From the NCBI GenBank assembly GCA_943787465.1, contig CALSMN010000005.1, positions 62,001 to 126,000 on the forward strand: a stretch of DNA of 64,000 nt, given 5' to 3'. A program made the position numbers and the translations under genes. The notes below the pieces were generated by a model. It saw nothing but the letters and a program-made list of their open reading frames with translations. It was not told where the DNA came from and ran no database searches. Below, piece after piece: positions 54,372 to 62,897 of this stretch (its first letter is position 1; each line of letters begins with the position of its first letter). Source of the DNA: an uncultured Bacteroidia bacterium. Lineage in GTDB: Bacteria; Bacteroidota; Bacteroidia; NS11-12g; UBA9320.

Positions 54372-56447
54372 CTAAAGGATGGATTGATAGGATGAAATCA
54401 ATAGGGCTCCTAGATTTTTGTGTGGTGGTATATAATCTTGAAACCTTTCATAAGCAGTTGATCCTTTTAAAAAAGAACTATTCAAATCATTCCATAATTT
54501 TTCCCAGTTCAAATTTTCTTTCCTTCTTATGATTTCGTTCATAGAAAAACATAACTGATCATTAACCAACATCGTTCCAATTTGTTTGCTACTAATAATA
54601 TGAGCTTTTGGAGTATACTTTAAGACTTCTGATATAATATTATATCCTCCACAAGATCCAAGAAATACAATTTCAGCATTGGGAGTCAAACTTTTGATAG
54701 CTGCATCCACAAAATAAGAATGTCCCCGATGTACAACAATATCTGGCCAACGATTGGATTCAATAAATAACTGTTTTATGGCATCTTGACCGGCATATTC
54801 TGAATCAGGCTTATTGGCATAAATTTCAATTTTAGAACCTTTAACACTTCGTATAACTATATAGGTCCCGAAATCTTCTAAACGCCAATTTGGAGTAGTG
54901 AAAGTTCTCAAAAAATGATTAAACGAAGATCTTCCATCCTCATCATCAAAGAAAAAATGTTGCTGTACATTTTTTCCATCTTTAAAGATTCTATCTAAAG
55001 TTAGAATTTCAAAAGCTTGTTTCTTTGATTGGATAAAATTTTCAGATTCTTTATCATGATCAATATTACAAATACTTAAAATAGAACTGTATAATTTTCT
55101 GGCTTCAATATCTGAGTACATGAGACCGTTAAAATAGGTCAAAATAGCATCTTGAAACAAAAGTTTTGTAGAAATGGATTTGATGCTACCATAAGTATCA
55201 ACGATGGTAACTGCACTGCTAAGGTTATCATTAATGACTTCAATCTGTTGAACCAAATTTTTAAATAATTTTTGTTTTTCATACTCTCCCATTTTTGATA
55301 AAAAATCATCTAAAGTATTATAACCAGCACACATTTTAATAAAGGTTCGGAATCTGTTAAATTTCAAATCAAATAGAAATTCATAGGTGCTATTATTTTG
55401 AATTTTTGGAACTAAATGATGATACATTCCTAAAAAAGTAGAAGTATATATCTCATCTTCACTATAAACCATGAGCGTATAAATTTCATTAGCTTTCATT
55501 TCATTAAGAATACTAAAACGAATCTCATCTGATTCTTCATGAAGATCATTAATCATATTTACCTTTTTTAAGCATTGATATTTTAGTGCTTCGTCAGAGG
55601 AATGTTGAGCATAGATTACTCCATTTGATTGCATTTGAATGAGATAATTAAACAAGGATTGATCTGATTTGGCAATCTGGTGGGCCTTACTTATGCTAAT
55701 TTTATGATTTACAATGTCATTTAAAAGTATATAGGCTCTGGATATTGGGCCTACTTCCTCATAAATATCGTATACCACTTGAGTAATATTATTCTTACTA
55801 GCTTTAATAGACTGATGAATTGTATTCCAACTATGTAAGTAGGTTTTAATCTTCATTGGTGCTGTTTGCGCAACCTCGTCAAGAACCTCTGTAGAAAATG
55901 AAGCACTTTTAAACTCTTTGAAATGATCCAAAACGGCAGAGGGTTCAATATGGGCAGCAATTTTTAAAAAACTTCCCGCGATATTTTTATTTATATAGAA
56001 TGGAATACATTGAAGAGCTGGAAGAATGTTTGATTGTAAAATGGTTTGAATTCGCTTTGAATCATTAACACTTTGGATTTTTAATATGAGATCTATGGTT
56101 GGGCTGAACTGGGTATAAAAATGGACATTCTTGCTATTGACTTTTTGTAGGATGTCAAGTATATTTTGTGATTGTTTTATTTTTTGATCAATGATTAAAG
56201 AACGATCTCCAATGATACGGTCAACTATTTGTTGAGTATGAGTTAAATAGATAAGTGTACCTTGGTAAGATTGTATATCACTTTTGAGAGTCACACGTTG
56301 ATCATTAACATGATCTATTAAATCTATTCTTATTTGTTCGTTTTTAATAGATTCAAGTATTGCATCTAACTGACTATTAGCTTTTAATTTTATAGTTGTA
56401 AATAAAATTATAGCTAAATATATAACCGTAAGTAGTGACTTATTCAT
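54372..56447 (-). CDS. Secreted protein with C-terminal caspase/CHAT-like His-Cys pair (function unknown)
   Basis: The 691-residue protein has an N-terminal signal or anchor (MNKSLLTVIYLAIILFTTIKLKA). Residues about 30-560 are largely helical without a family I recognise. The C-terminal region holds PDIVVHRGHSYFVDAAIKSL (His at about 576) and NAEIVFLGSCGGYNIISEVLKYTPKAHIISSKQIGTMLVND (Cys at about 599). A GH followed by a hydrophobic strand ending in a SCGG turn is how the catalytic dyad of caspase-fold (clan CD, CHAT/clostripain) peptidases is laid out. I infer a possible periplasmic cysteine-peptidase-like domain; activity is unproven. The gene lies between a TrmH-family methyltransferase (8-bp overlap) and recQ (1-bp gap). 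Confidence 0.75.
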   Translation of the reverse strand: MNKSLLTVIYLAIILFTTIKLKANSQLDAILESIKNEQIRIDLIDHVNDQRVTLKSDIQSYQGTLIYLTHTQQIVDRIIGDRSLIIDQKIKQSQNILDILQKVNSKNVHFYTQFSPTIDLILKIQSVNDSKRIQTILQSNILPALQCIPFYINKNIAGSFLKIAAHIEPSAVLDHFKEFKSASFSTEVLDEVAQTAPMKIKTYLHSWNTIHQSIKASKNNITQVVYDIYEEVGPISRAYILLNDIVNHKISISKAHQIAKSDQSLFNYLIQMQSNGVIYAQHSSDEALKYQCLKKVNMINDLHEESDEIRFSILNEMKANEIYTLMVYSEDEIYTSTFLGMYHHLVPKIQNNSTYEFLFDLKFNRFRTFIKMCAGYNTLDDFLSKMGEYEKQKLFKNLVQQIEVINDNLSSAVTIVDTYGSIKSISTKLLFQDAILTYFNGLMYSDIEARKLYSSILSICNIDHDKESENFIQSKKQAFEILTLDRIFKDGKNVQQHFFFDDEDGRSSFNHFLRTFTTPNWRLEDFGTYIVIRSVKGSKIEIYANKPDSEYAGQDAIKQLFIESNRWPDIVVHRGHSYFVDAAIKSLTPNAEIVFLGSCGGYNIISEVLKYTPKAHIISSKQIGTMLVNDQLCFSMNEIIRRKENLNWEKLWNDLNSSFLKGSTAYERFQDYIPPHKNLGALLISSYQSIL

Positions 56448-56967
56448 TCAATTTATTAAATATTTCCCATAAAGCTATCCCCGCTGAAACCGAGACATTA
56501 AAAGAGTGTTTTGTTCCAAATTGAGGTATTTCGACAACTTGATCGCAATAGCCTAAAATGTTTTCATCTACACCATCCACCTCATTACCAACGATTAATA
56601 CTATTGTTTTATTTTTAGGAATATGAGCCTCCCTAAGAGGCACACTATCTTTAACTTGTTCAAGTGCAATGATATGACAACCAACTAACGTTTCTATAGC
56701 TGCATGAGTGGTCTGATAATACATCCAGTCTACCGTAGTTTCAGCTCCTAAGGCTGTTTTTCTAATATCCCTGTGGGGTGGTGTTGCTGTAATTCCACAC
56801 AATAGTATTTTTTCTATCCTAAATCCGTCACATGTTCTAAAAATTGCCCCTACATTGTGCATGGAACGTATATTATCAAAAACAAGGATAATTGGTGTTT
56901 TTGAAACTTTCCTATATTTTTCAACAGTTAGTCGATTCAAATCTTGGTTTTTTACCTTGCGAGTCAA
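56440..56967 (-). CDS. TrmH/SpoU-family RNA methyltransferase
   Basis: The 175-residue protein has the SPOUT motifs: PIILVFDNIRSMHNVGAIFRTCDGFRIEKILLCGITATPPHRDIRKTALGAETTVDW, KNKTIVLIVGNEVDGVDENILGYCDQVVEIPQFGTKHSFNVSVSAGIALWEI. The Asn-Val-Gly-Ala-Ile-x-Arg-Thr (motif 1), GNEVDGV (motif 2) and NVSVSAGIA (motif 3) elements are all present. It 2'-O-methylates an unidentified tRNA or rRNA site. The tracked start is TTG; a slightly later start cannot be excluded. It heads the operon to recQ and the glycosyltransferases, and lies 17 bp from the divergent mutS. Confidence 0.9.
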   Translation of the reverse strand: MTRKVKNQDLNRLTVEKYRKVSKTPIILVFDNIRSMHNVGAIFRTCDGFRIEKILLCGITATPPHRDIRKTALGAETTVDWMYYQTTHAAIETLVGCHIIALEQVKDSVPLREAHIPKNKTIVLIVGNEVDGVDENILGYCDQVVEIPQFGTKHSFNVSVSAGIALWEIFNKLNE

Positions 56968-56984
56968 AATATTACTTTATAGAA

Positions 56985-59591
56985 TTGGGTACGAAGATAA
57001 AACAGCAAAAAGAAACTCCACTAATGAAGCAATTTAGAGAGATAAAAGCTTCATATCCAGGTACTTTATTACTTTTTAGGGTGGGTGATTTTTATGAACT
57101 TTTTGGAGATGACGCTGTAATTGCCTCAAAAATTTTAGACATTGTTTTAACCTACAGAAAAAATGGAGCTGCAGGGAATGTAGAATTAGCTGGTTTTCCT
57201 TACCACTCACTTGACACATACTTACCTAAATTGATTCGGGCTGGTCAACGCGTTGCTATTTGTGAACAACTGGAAGATCCTAAATCAGTAAAGGGTATTG
57301 TCAAAAGAGGGGTTACAGAACTGATAACTCCTGGTGTTTCTACAAATGATAAAACTTTAGATAGTAAAAGTAACAATTATTTAGCCGCAGTCTTTCAATC
57401 AAAAAACAAATACGGTGTCGCTTTTTCAGATTTAAGTACTGGAGAATTCATGGTTGCTCAAGGCAGCATCTCATACATTCAAAAATTAATATTATCCATT
57501 CAACCTTCAGAAATTGTTATCAGCAAAGATTATAAGAAAATTTTTGTATCCACATTTGGTGAGGACCTCTACCACTACCCCATTGATTCTTGGTTTTTTG
57601 AATATGATTTTGCGAAAGATCAATTATTAAATCATTTTAAGGTTACTACTTTAAAAGGATTTGGTATCGATCAATTGGAGGAAGCCATTGTGGCTGGTGG
57701 AGCAATTCTTCATTACCTTAATCAAAGTCATCACATTAATCTTGATCACATTAATACCATCAAACGAATTGATGAACACGAATTTTTATGGATCGATTCA
57801 TTTACACTTCGAAACTTAGAACTTATACAGAGTAATCACCCCAATGGTAAATCACTATTGGATATAATAGATCATACTATCACTCCAATGGGGAGTAGGC
57901 TATTAAAGAAATGGCTTCTTTTCCCCCTTTTAGATATTCAACAGATAAAAGATCGTCAATCCACAGTAGAATATATTCTCAATAGTCAATCATTCGATCA
58001 TTCTTTAAGTAAAGAGATTGCTCAAATTGGTGACCTAGAACGAATTATTAGTAAAGTAGCACTAAAACGAATCAATCCACGCGAATTAATTCAATTATCA
58101 ATAGCGCTTAAATCCATTAATCGGATTCAAAAACTTTGTACTGATTCAAAAGATGACTCCATTAGTCAATATGCACAAAATCTCATTAATAGTGATGAAA
58201 TTATTGGTTTAATTGACTCACACATCTCTGAAGATGCTCCTGTAGTTGTAAGTAAAGGAGGTATTTTTAAACTGGGTGTTAATGATGAACTTGATGAATA
58301 CATATCAATTTCTAAAAACAGTAAAGATCACCTTATTGGTATCAAAAATAGAGAATCTGAACGTACACAAATTTCGAGCTTAAAATTAGCCTATAATAAT
58401 GTGTATGGATACTACCTAGAAGTCACACATACTCATAAAGATAAAGTTCCTGAAGATTGGATACGAAAGCAAACATTAGTAAATGCAGAACGCTATGTTA
58501 CACCTGAACTTAAAGTCTTAGAAGAAAAAATTCTACTTGCCGAAAGTAAAATTTCTGAAATTGAATCCGGCCTATATTCTAGTTTTATTGATAATTTAAT
58601 CGTTTATGTGACACAAATTCAAAAAAATGCATCATATATAGCTGAGCTTGATTGTTTAAAAAGTTTTGCTCAAGTTGCTAAACAAGCCAACTATGTGAAA
58701 CCTAAATTATCATCTGATTTTCATATTGCAATTAAAGATGGAAGACACCCTGTTATAGAGCAACAACTTGATACAGGAGAAACCTATATTCCCAATGATT
58801 TATATTTAAATGATGACGAGCAACAAATTATAATACTGACAGGTCCGAACATGAGTGGTAAATCTGCTTTATTAAGGCAAACAGCATTAATAGTCATTCT
58901 CGCTCAGGTTGGATCTTATGTTCCAGCAAAACATGCAGAAATTGGAATTATTGATAAAGTGTATACTCGTGTTGGTGCTTCCGATAATATTTCTCAAGGA
59001 GAATCTACATTTATGGTAGAAATGGTAGAAACTGCATCCATTTTAAATAACCTATCTAAGCGTAGTTTAGTGATATTAGATGAAATTGGAAGAGGAACTA
59101 GTACTTATGATGGTGTAAGTTTGGCATGGAGTATAGCAGAATTTTTAAATAAGAGTAGAGAGAAACCCAAGACATTATTTGCTACTCACTATCATGAATT
59201 AAATCAGTTAGAAGAGTCTAATCATGGAATTATCAATTATCATATTAGCACAGAAGAAAAGAAAAATAGAGTTATTTTTTTACGGAAAATGAAAAAAGGT
59301 GGAAGTGAACACAGTTTTGGTATACATGTAGCAAGTATGGCAGGAATTCCAAAACCAGTCATCAAACGAGCCGATGCTATTTTAAAACATTTAGAAAATG
59401 ATCGATCAAAAATCAATGCTACAACATCAATTAAAAAAGTTACAGATCAAATACAGATGAATTTATTCCAAGTTAATGATCCAAAAATGACTGAAGTTTT
59501 AAGTTTTTTAAATAATTTGGACGTTAACAATCTGACTCCAATAGAATCATTAATGAAATTAAATGAAATCAAACAAATTCTTGAAGACTAA
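56985..59591 (+). CDS. mutS: DNA mismatch repair protein MutS
   Basis: From the TTG at 56985 the protein has 868 residues and begins GTKIKQQKETPLMKQFREIKASYPGTLLLFRVGDFYELFGDDA, with the mismatch-contact FYELF motif. The track start at 56892 adds 31 residues read inside trmH and is rejected. Domain V has the Walker A ILTGPNMSGKSALLRQTALIVILAQVGSYVPA, then SQGESTFMVEMVETASILNN, Walker B VILDEIGRGTSTYDG and LFATHYHELNQL. It recognises mismatches for MutL. A -7-like TTACTTTA ends 5 nt before the TTG. Confidence 0.96.
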   Translation: MGTKIKQQKETPLMKQFREIKASYPGTLLLFRVGDFYELFGDDAVIASKILDIVLTYRKNGAAGNVELAGFPYHSLDTYLPKLIRAGQRVAICEQLEDPKSVKGIVKRGVTELITPGVSTNDKTLDSKSNNYLAAVFQSKNKYGVAFSDLSTGEFMVAQGSISYIQKLILSIQPSEIVISKDYKKIFVSTFGEDLYHYPIDSWFFEYDFAKDQLLNHFKVTTLKGFGIDQLEEAIVAGGAILHYLNQSHHINLDHINTIKRIDEHEFLWIDSFTLRNLELIQSNHPNGKSLLDIIDHTITPMGSRLLKKWLLFPLLDIQQIKDRQSTVEYILNSQSFDHSLSKEIAQIGDLERIISKVALKRINPRELIQLSIALKSINRIQKLCTDSKDDSISQYAQNLINSDEIIGLIDSHISEDAPVVVSKGGIFKLGVNDELDEYISISKNSKDHLIGIKNRESERTQISSLKLAYNNVYGYYLEVTHTHKDKVPEDWIRKQTLVNAERYVTPELKVLEEKILLAESKISEIESGLYSSFIDNLIVYVTQIQKNASYIAELDCLKSFAQVAKQANYVKPKLSSDFHIAIKDGRHPVIEQQLDTGETYIPNDLYLNDDEQQIIILTGPNMSGKSALLRQTALIVILAQVGSYVPAKHAEIGIIDKVYTRVGASDNISQGESTFMVEMVETASILNNLSKRSLVILDEIGRGTSTYDGVSLAWSIAEFLNKSREKPKTLFATHYHELNQLEESNHGIINYHISTEEKKNRVIFLRKMKKGGSEHSFGIHVASMAGIPKPVIKRADAILKHLENDRSKINATTSIKKVTDQIQMNLFQVNDPKMTEVLSFLNNLDVNNLTPIESLMKLNEIKQILED

Positions 59592-61071
59592 ATTTTTATT
59601 ATTTTTATTTTTTGCGCAATTCAAAATTTTTGCGCAAGTAAGTTGGATTTATTTTACTGATAAATGTAATACTGACATCCCTTTTTTTGATGCATCGGTA
59701 TGTGATGAATATATCAATGCACTTGAAGAAGACAATATCCCAATTATAGGTAAAAGTAGGTGGCTAAATGCTGTTTGTGTAAACAATCAATATGTCGATC
59801 AATTAAATTCATATTCATTTATAAGTCACATCGAATCGTCTAACCGCTATTTCGTTCAACCTCAAAGGATATTAGAAGAGTATGCTTATGGATACAGTGA
59901 TTTACAGTTAGATATGTTGGGATTAAAATCCTATCACCAATTGGGATATACTGGCAAAGAAGTAACCTTAGCATTATTTGATGGAGGGTTTTGGAAAGTC
60001 GATAGTTTGCCCATTTTTGATTCGTTATGGGCAAATAATCAAATTAAAGCTACTAAAGATTTTGTAACTAATGACTCTATGACTTTCAATGAAAGTACAC
60101 ATGGTATGCAAGTTTTAGCACTCGCTGGAATAAACTATCCAGATAGCATGATTGGTGCAGCTCCTGGTGCGTCCTTCATGCTCGCTCGGACAGAAAATGT
60201 ATACAGCGAAACACACTTAGAAGAACTGAATTGGATCAACGCATTGGAATGGGCAGATTCTATTGGAGTCGATATCATTCACTCGAGCTTAGGTTATTCA
60301 TTATTTGATTCTTTACAAGGCGATTATTCCTATGCCGATATGGATGGGCAAAGTACTATCATTTCTATTGCCGCTCAGAAAGCTACAGAGCGGGGGATTT
60401 TTGTTACAAATAGTGCAGGTAATTCTGGAAATAAACCATGGTATTACATCACCGCTCCGTGTGATGCAGAAGATGTTTTGTGTGTTGGTGCTGTTGATAG
60501 TAACCGTTCGATAACTGCTTTTTCAAGTAGAGGTCCTTCTTCAGATGGAAGAATAAAACCAGAAGTATGTGCGATGGGAAGCAAAAATACGGTCCCTGAT
60601 AAAAATGGATTACTGATGAAAGGAAGTGGCACCTCTTTTTCTGGTCCATTGATAGCCGGATTGATTGCTTGTATTAAATCCGCTCATCCATCTAGAACAA
60701 ATCAGGAAATATATGCAGCTGTTATTCAAAGTTGTGATCGATATAACCAACCCGATAATGCCTATGGCTATGGAATTCCAAACGCAATGAAAGCAGATAG
60801 TATTTTAACCCATACTCCTAACCTATCCGCAAATCAAAAATCACTGCCCGAGTTGGAAATATATCCCAACCCTGCTCAGGATATGCTTAAAGTAAGAACA
60901 CAACCGGGGACCCTCTACCAATTAATCGATTACACTGGACAAGTCGTAATTTCGGGAGAATTTGTAAATTGGATCAATTTTCTAGATCTGAATTCTTTTT
61001 CTACAGGAGTATTTTATTTGACTACCTTTAAAGATAATTATTCAATAGTTAGGCAAATTATCATTAACTAA
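59563..61071 (+). CDS. Secreted subtilisin-family (S8) serine protease with T9SS type A sorting domain
   Basis: The 502-residue protein has a signal peptide (KFLLFLFFAQFKIFAQ). The S8 catalytic triad is in KEVTLALFDGGFWKVDSL (Asp), NESTHGMQVLALAG (His) and LLMKGSGTSFSGPLIAGLIACIKSAHPSRTNQE (Ser), with the oxyanion Asn in FVTNSAGNSG and AFSSRGPSSDGRIKPEVCA. The C-terminus (LPELEIYPNPAQDMLKVRTQPGTLYQLIDYTGQVVISGEF ... STGVFYLTTF) is a T9SS type A sorting domain. It overlaps the mutS 3' end by 29 bp (or 11 bp if TTG 59581 is used). It is probably secreted for nutrition or surface processing. Confidence 0.93.
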   Translation: MKSNKFLKTKFLLFLFFAQFKIFAQVSWIYFTDKCNTDIPFFDASVCDEYINALEEDNIPIIGKSRWLNAVCVNNQYVDQLNSYSFISHIESSNRYFVQPQRILEEYAYGYSDLQLDMLGLKSYHQLGYTGKEVTLALFDGGFWKVDSLPIFDSLWANNQIKATKDFVTNDSMTFNESTHGMQVLALAGINYPDSMIGAAPGASFMLARTENVYSETHLEELNWINALEWADSIGVDIIHSSLGYSLFDSLQGDYSYADMDGQSTIISIAAQKATERGIFVTNSAGNSGNKPWYYITAPCDAEDVLCVGAVDSNRSITAFSSRGPSSDGRIKPEVCAMGSKNTVPDKNGLLMKGSGTSFSGPLIAGLIACIKSAHPSRTNQEIYAAVIQSCDRYNQPDNAYGYGIPNAMKADSILTHTPNLSANQKSLPELEIYPNPAQDMLKVRTQPGTLYQLIDYTGQVVISGEFVNWINFLDLNSFSTGVFYLTTFKDNYSIVRQIIIN

Positions 61072-61075
61072 TATT

Positions 61076-61756
61076 TTACTTGATTCCCCATTTAGTATAA
61101 ACACTTGATTGTAGGGTGATCTTCTTGAAATCTAACTCAACCATAGGCTTTGTTTCATATGCCATTGAGTAGGATTGATTACTTCTGAATTGAACACCAT
61201 TCGTATTGAAATTATTTTCTCTTACAATCAATGCGCCACCTAGTTCTTCTCCAATAGCTTCCAATAAGTATTGAGCTTTATTTTTTGCAGTTTTGATGGC
61301 GTTTATTTTTACTATCTTTTTATACTCTTCCAATTTTGTGTGGTCAACCCGAACAATGGATGCATTTTTAATATTCAATTTGTCCAATTGTTCAAACACT
61401 TTTTTAGCCTGTGTAGCATCTGAAACCTCAAGTTCAAATCTTTTGCTACTTACTACTTCTTTTCCTACTAAACCAACTTTTCCATAGTAGGCATTCGCAT
61501 CTGTAACTACTAGTTTTTTGGGACTAATTTGAATTGCCTCTATGGCTTTTATCAAATCTCGTTCTTGTTCAGTGATTGTTTTTTTATCTCGGTCTATATT
61601 TTCTTTTAAATGAATACCTATAAATATTTGGTCGGGAATTACTTGAAGTTCTGCTGTACCATTGATTTCAATAAAAGGTTTTTCTACTGAATCTTGAGCG
61701 TAGATTAAATTACTAGAACATAAAGCCAAGAGAATTATAAAAACTATTTTTTTCAT
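61076..61756 (-). CDS. SIMPL (DUF541) domain periplasmic protein
   Basis: The 226-residue protein has a signal peptide (MKKIVFIILLALCSSNLIYAQ) and the SIMPL/DUF541 pattern: PFIEINGTAELQVIPDQIFIGIHLKE, VSKRFELEVSDATQAKKVFEQLDKLNIKNASIVRVDH, and AIKTAKNKAQYLLEAIGEELGGALIVREN. Members occur in the periplasm and their role is poorly known. It converges with the subtilase gene across 4 bp and is divergent from the aquaporin gene with a 62-bp gap. No partner is suggested. Confidence 0.87.
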   Translation of the reverse strand: MKKIVFIILLALCSSNLIYAQDSVEKPFIEINGTAELQVIPDQIFIGIHLKENIDRDKKTITEQERDLIKAIEAIQISPKKLVVTDANAYYGKVGLVGKEVVSSKRFELEVSDATQAKKVFEQLDKLNIKNASIVRVDHTKLEEYKKIVKINAIKTAKNKAQYLLEAIGEELGGALIVRENNFNTNGVQFRSNQSYSMAYETKPMVELDFKKITLQSSVYTKWGIK

Positions 61757-61802
61757 AAGATTATATATTTAAAAGTTAAACGTATAAATATGTAAAATCA
61801 TA

Positions 61803-61810
61803 TTAATTTG
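61803..61810 (+). promoter_or_regulatory. -7-like box of the aquaporin-arsC pair
   Basis: TTAATTTG, one mismatch to TAnnTTTG, ends 8 nt before the ATG at 61819. The same variant form appears in front of prmC. Confidence 0.4.
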
Positions 61811-61818
61811 TAATTAAA

Positions 61819-62466
61819 ATGAAGAACTATTTTGCAGAATTATGGGGTACTTGTATTCTAGTTTTCTTAGGTGTATGGAGTATTGAATATAGTAACCTCT
61901 ATTATTCGGATAACTTTCAAGCTTCATTATGGTTAATTACAATTGTATTTGGTATGGCCGTTACGGTCGCTATTTTATTATTTGGAAAAATTTCTGGCGC
62001 TCATATTAATCCTGCTGTATCATTAGCATTTTATCTGAATAAAGAGCTTTCTCTTCTAGATTTAATTATGTATGTAATTTCTCAGTTGCTTGGAGCAATT
62101 TTAGGTGCTTATCTGATCAATATCATTTTGCCAAGCAAATTAGTGGGAACAACCCTACCCTCCGTTAATATATCCATTGGTTTTACATGCGAATTTGTAT
62201 TAAGTTACATCCTTATGCTAGTAATATTTTGGATAGCTGATTCTAAAAATAAATATCATAAATATGCGGCCTTTGTCATTGGTTTTCAAGTTGCTTTGCA
62301 CACCTATATTGTGGGATTGTTCACCGCTGTAAGTATGAACCCTGCCCGAAGTCTTGGTCCAGCATTGATTTCAGGCCATTGGGAATACTATTGGTTATAT
62401 TTGCTTGCACCCACACTAGGAATGATACTATCCTTTATTACATGGAAAAAACAAAAATATTTATGA
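61819..62466 (+). CDS. MIP-family aquaporin/glycerol-facilitator channel
   Basis: The 215-residue channel has six helices and both pore motifs, SGAHINPAVSLAFYL (NPA) and VSMNPARSLGPALISG (NPAR), with NYFAELWGTCILVFLGVWSIEYSN at the start. The residue content cannot decide water against neutral solute. The arsC gene begins inside its stop codon (ATGA overlap), as in the AqpS-ArsC arrangement known in rhizobia, where the channel releases arsenite. I infer an arsenite-efflux role on this context. Confidence 0.9.
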   Translation: MKNYFAELWGTCILVFLGVWSIEYSNLYYSDNFQASLWLITIVFGMAVTVAILLFGKISGAHINPAVSLAFYLNKELSLLDLIMYVISQLLGAILGAYLINIILPSKLVGTTLPSVNISIGFTCEFVLSYILMLVIFWIADSKNKYHKYAAFVIGFQVALHTYIVGLFTAVSMNPARSLGPALISGHWEYYWLYLLAPTLGMILSFITWKKQKYL

Positions 62467-62876
62467 AAAAGAAATTACTCATACTGTGCACAGGAAATAG
62501 CTGTAGAAGCCAAATGGCAGAGGCATACATGAGAGTATATCATCATAAAACCTATACCATATACAGTGCTGGAATAGAAAAACATGGGCTAAATCCATTT
62601 GCAATGGGTGTATTAATGGAAGATGGTTTAGATATTTCTAATCATACTTCTAATACTGTAGAAGAATTACCCGTCGAATCTTTCGATGTTGTGATCACTG
62701 TATGTGATCATGCATATGAGGTGTGCCCGATATTTCCTGGCAAACACATTAAAATTCATCATAACTTCACTGATCCGAGTAAAGCAAGCGGTTCTGCATC
62801 TTCTTTAATTTTAGCATTTAGAAAAACACGCGATGAGATTAAAGAGTTCTGTCAAAACTTCCAATTATTATCTTGA
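62463..62876 (+). CDS. arsC: ArsC-type arsenate reductase (low-molecular-weight phosphatase fold)
   Basis: From the ATG at 62463 the protein has 137 residues. KKLLILCTGNSCRSQMAEAYMR carries the CX5R P-loop, with SAGIEKHGLNPFAMGVLMEDGLDISNHTSN, VVITVCDHAYEVCPIFPG (second Cys pair) and HHNFTDPSKASGS. This is the thioredoxin-coupled arsenate reductase type. The track start 28 codons upstream lies in the aquaporin frame region and is rejected. The 4-bp ATGA overlap couples it to the aquaporin. No arsR or arsB is seen in the window. Confidence 0.9.
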   Translation: MKKKLLILCTGNSCRSQMAEAYMRVYHHKTYTIYSAGIEKHGLNPFAMGVLMEDGLDISNHTSNTVEELPVESFDVVITVCDHAYEVCPIFPGKHIKIHHNFTDPSKASGSASSLILAFRKTRDEIKEFCQNFQLLS

Positions 62877-62883
62877 TATTTCT

Positions 62884-62891
62884 TTACTTTG
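62884..62891 (+). promoter_or_regulatory. -7-like box of the tryptophan dioxygenase gene
   Basis: TTACTTTG, one mismatch to TAnnTTTG, ends 6 nt before the ATG at 62898. The tracked start (TTG at 62889) lies inside this box. Confidence 0.45.
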
Positions 62892-62897
62892 CCGATT

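Noticed and set aside
50205-56967. A possible defence island formed by recQ, the caspase-like protein and glycosyltransferases
   Set aside because: The export signal of the caspase-like protein, the housekeeping neighbours on both sides and the lack of nucleases, toxins or mobile-element genes argue against an anti-phage system.
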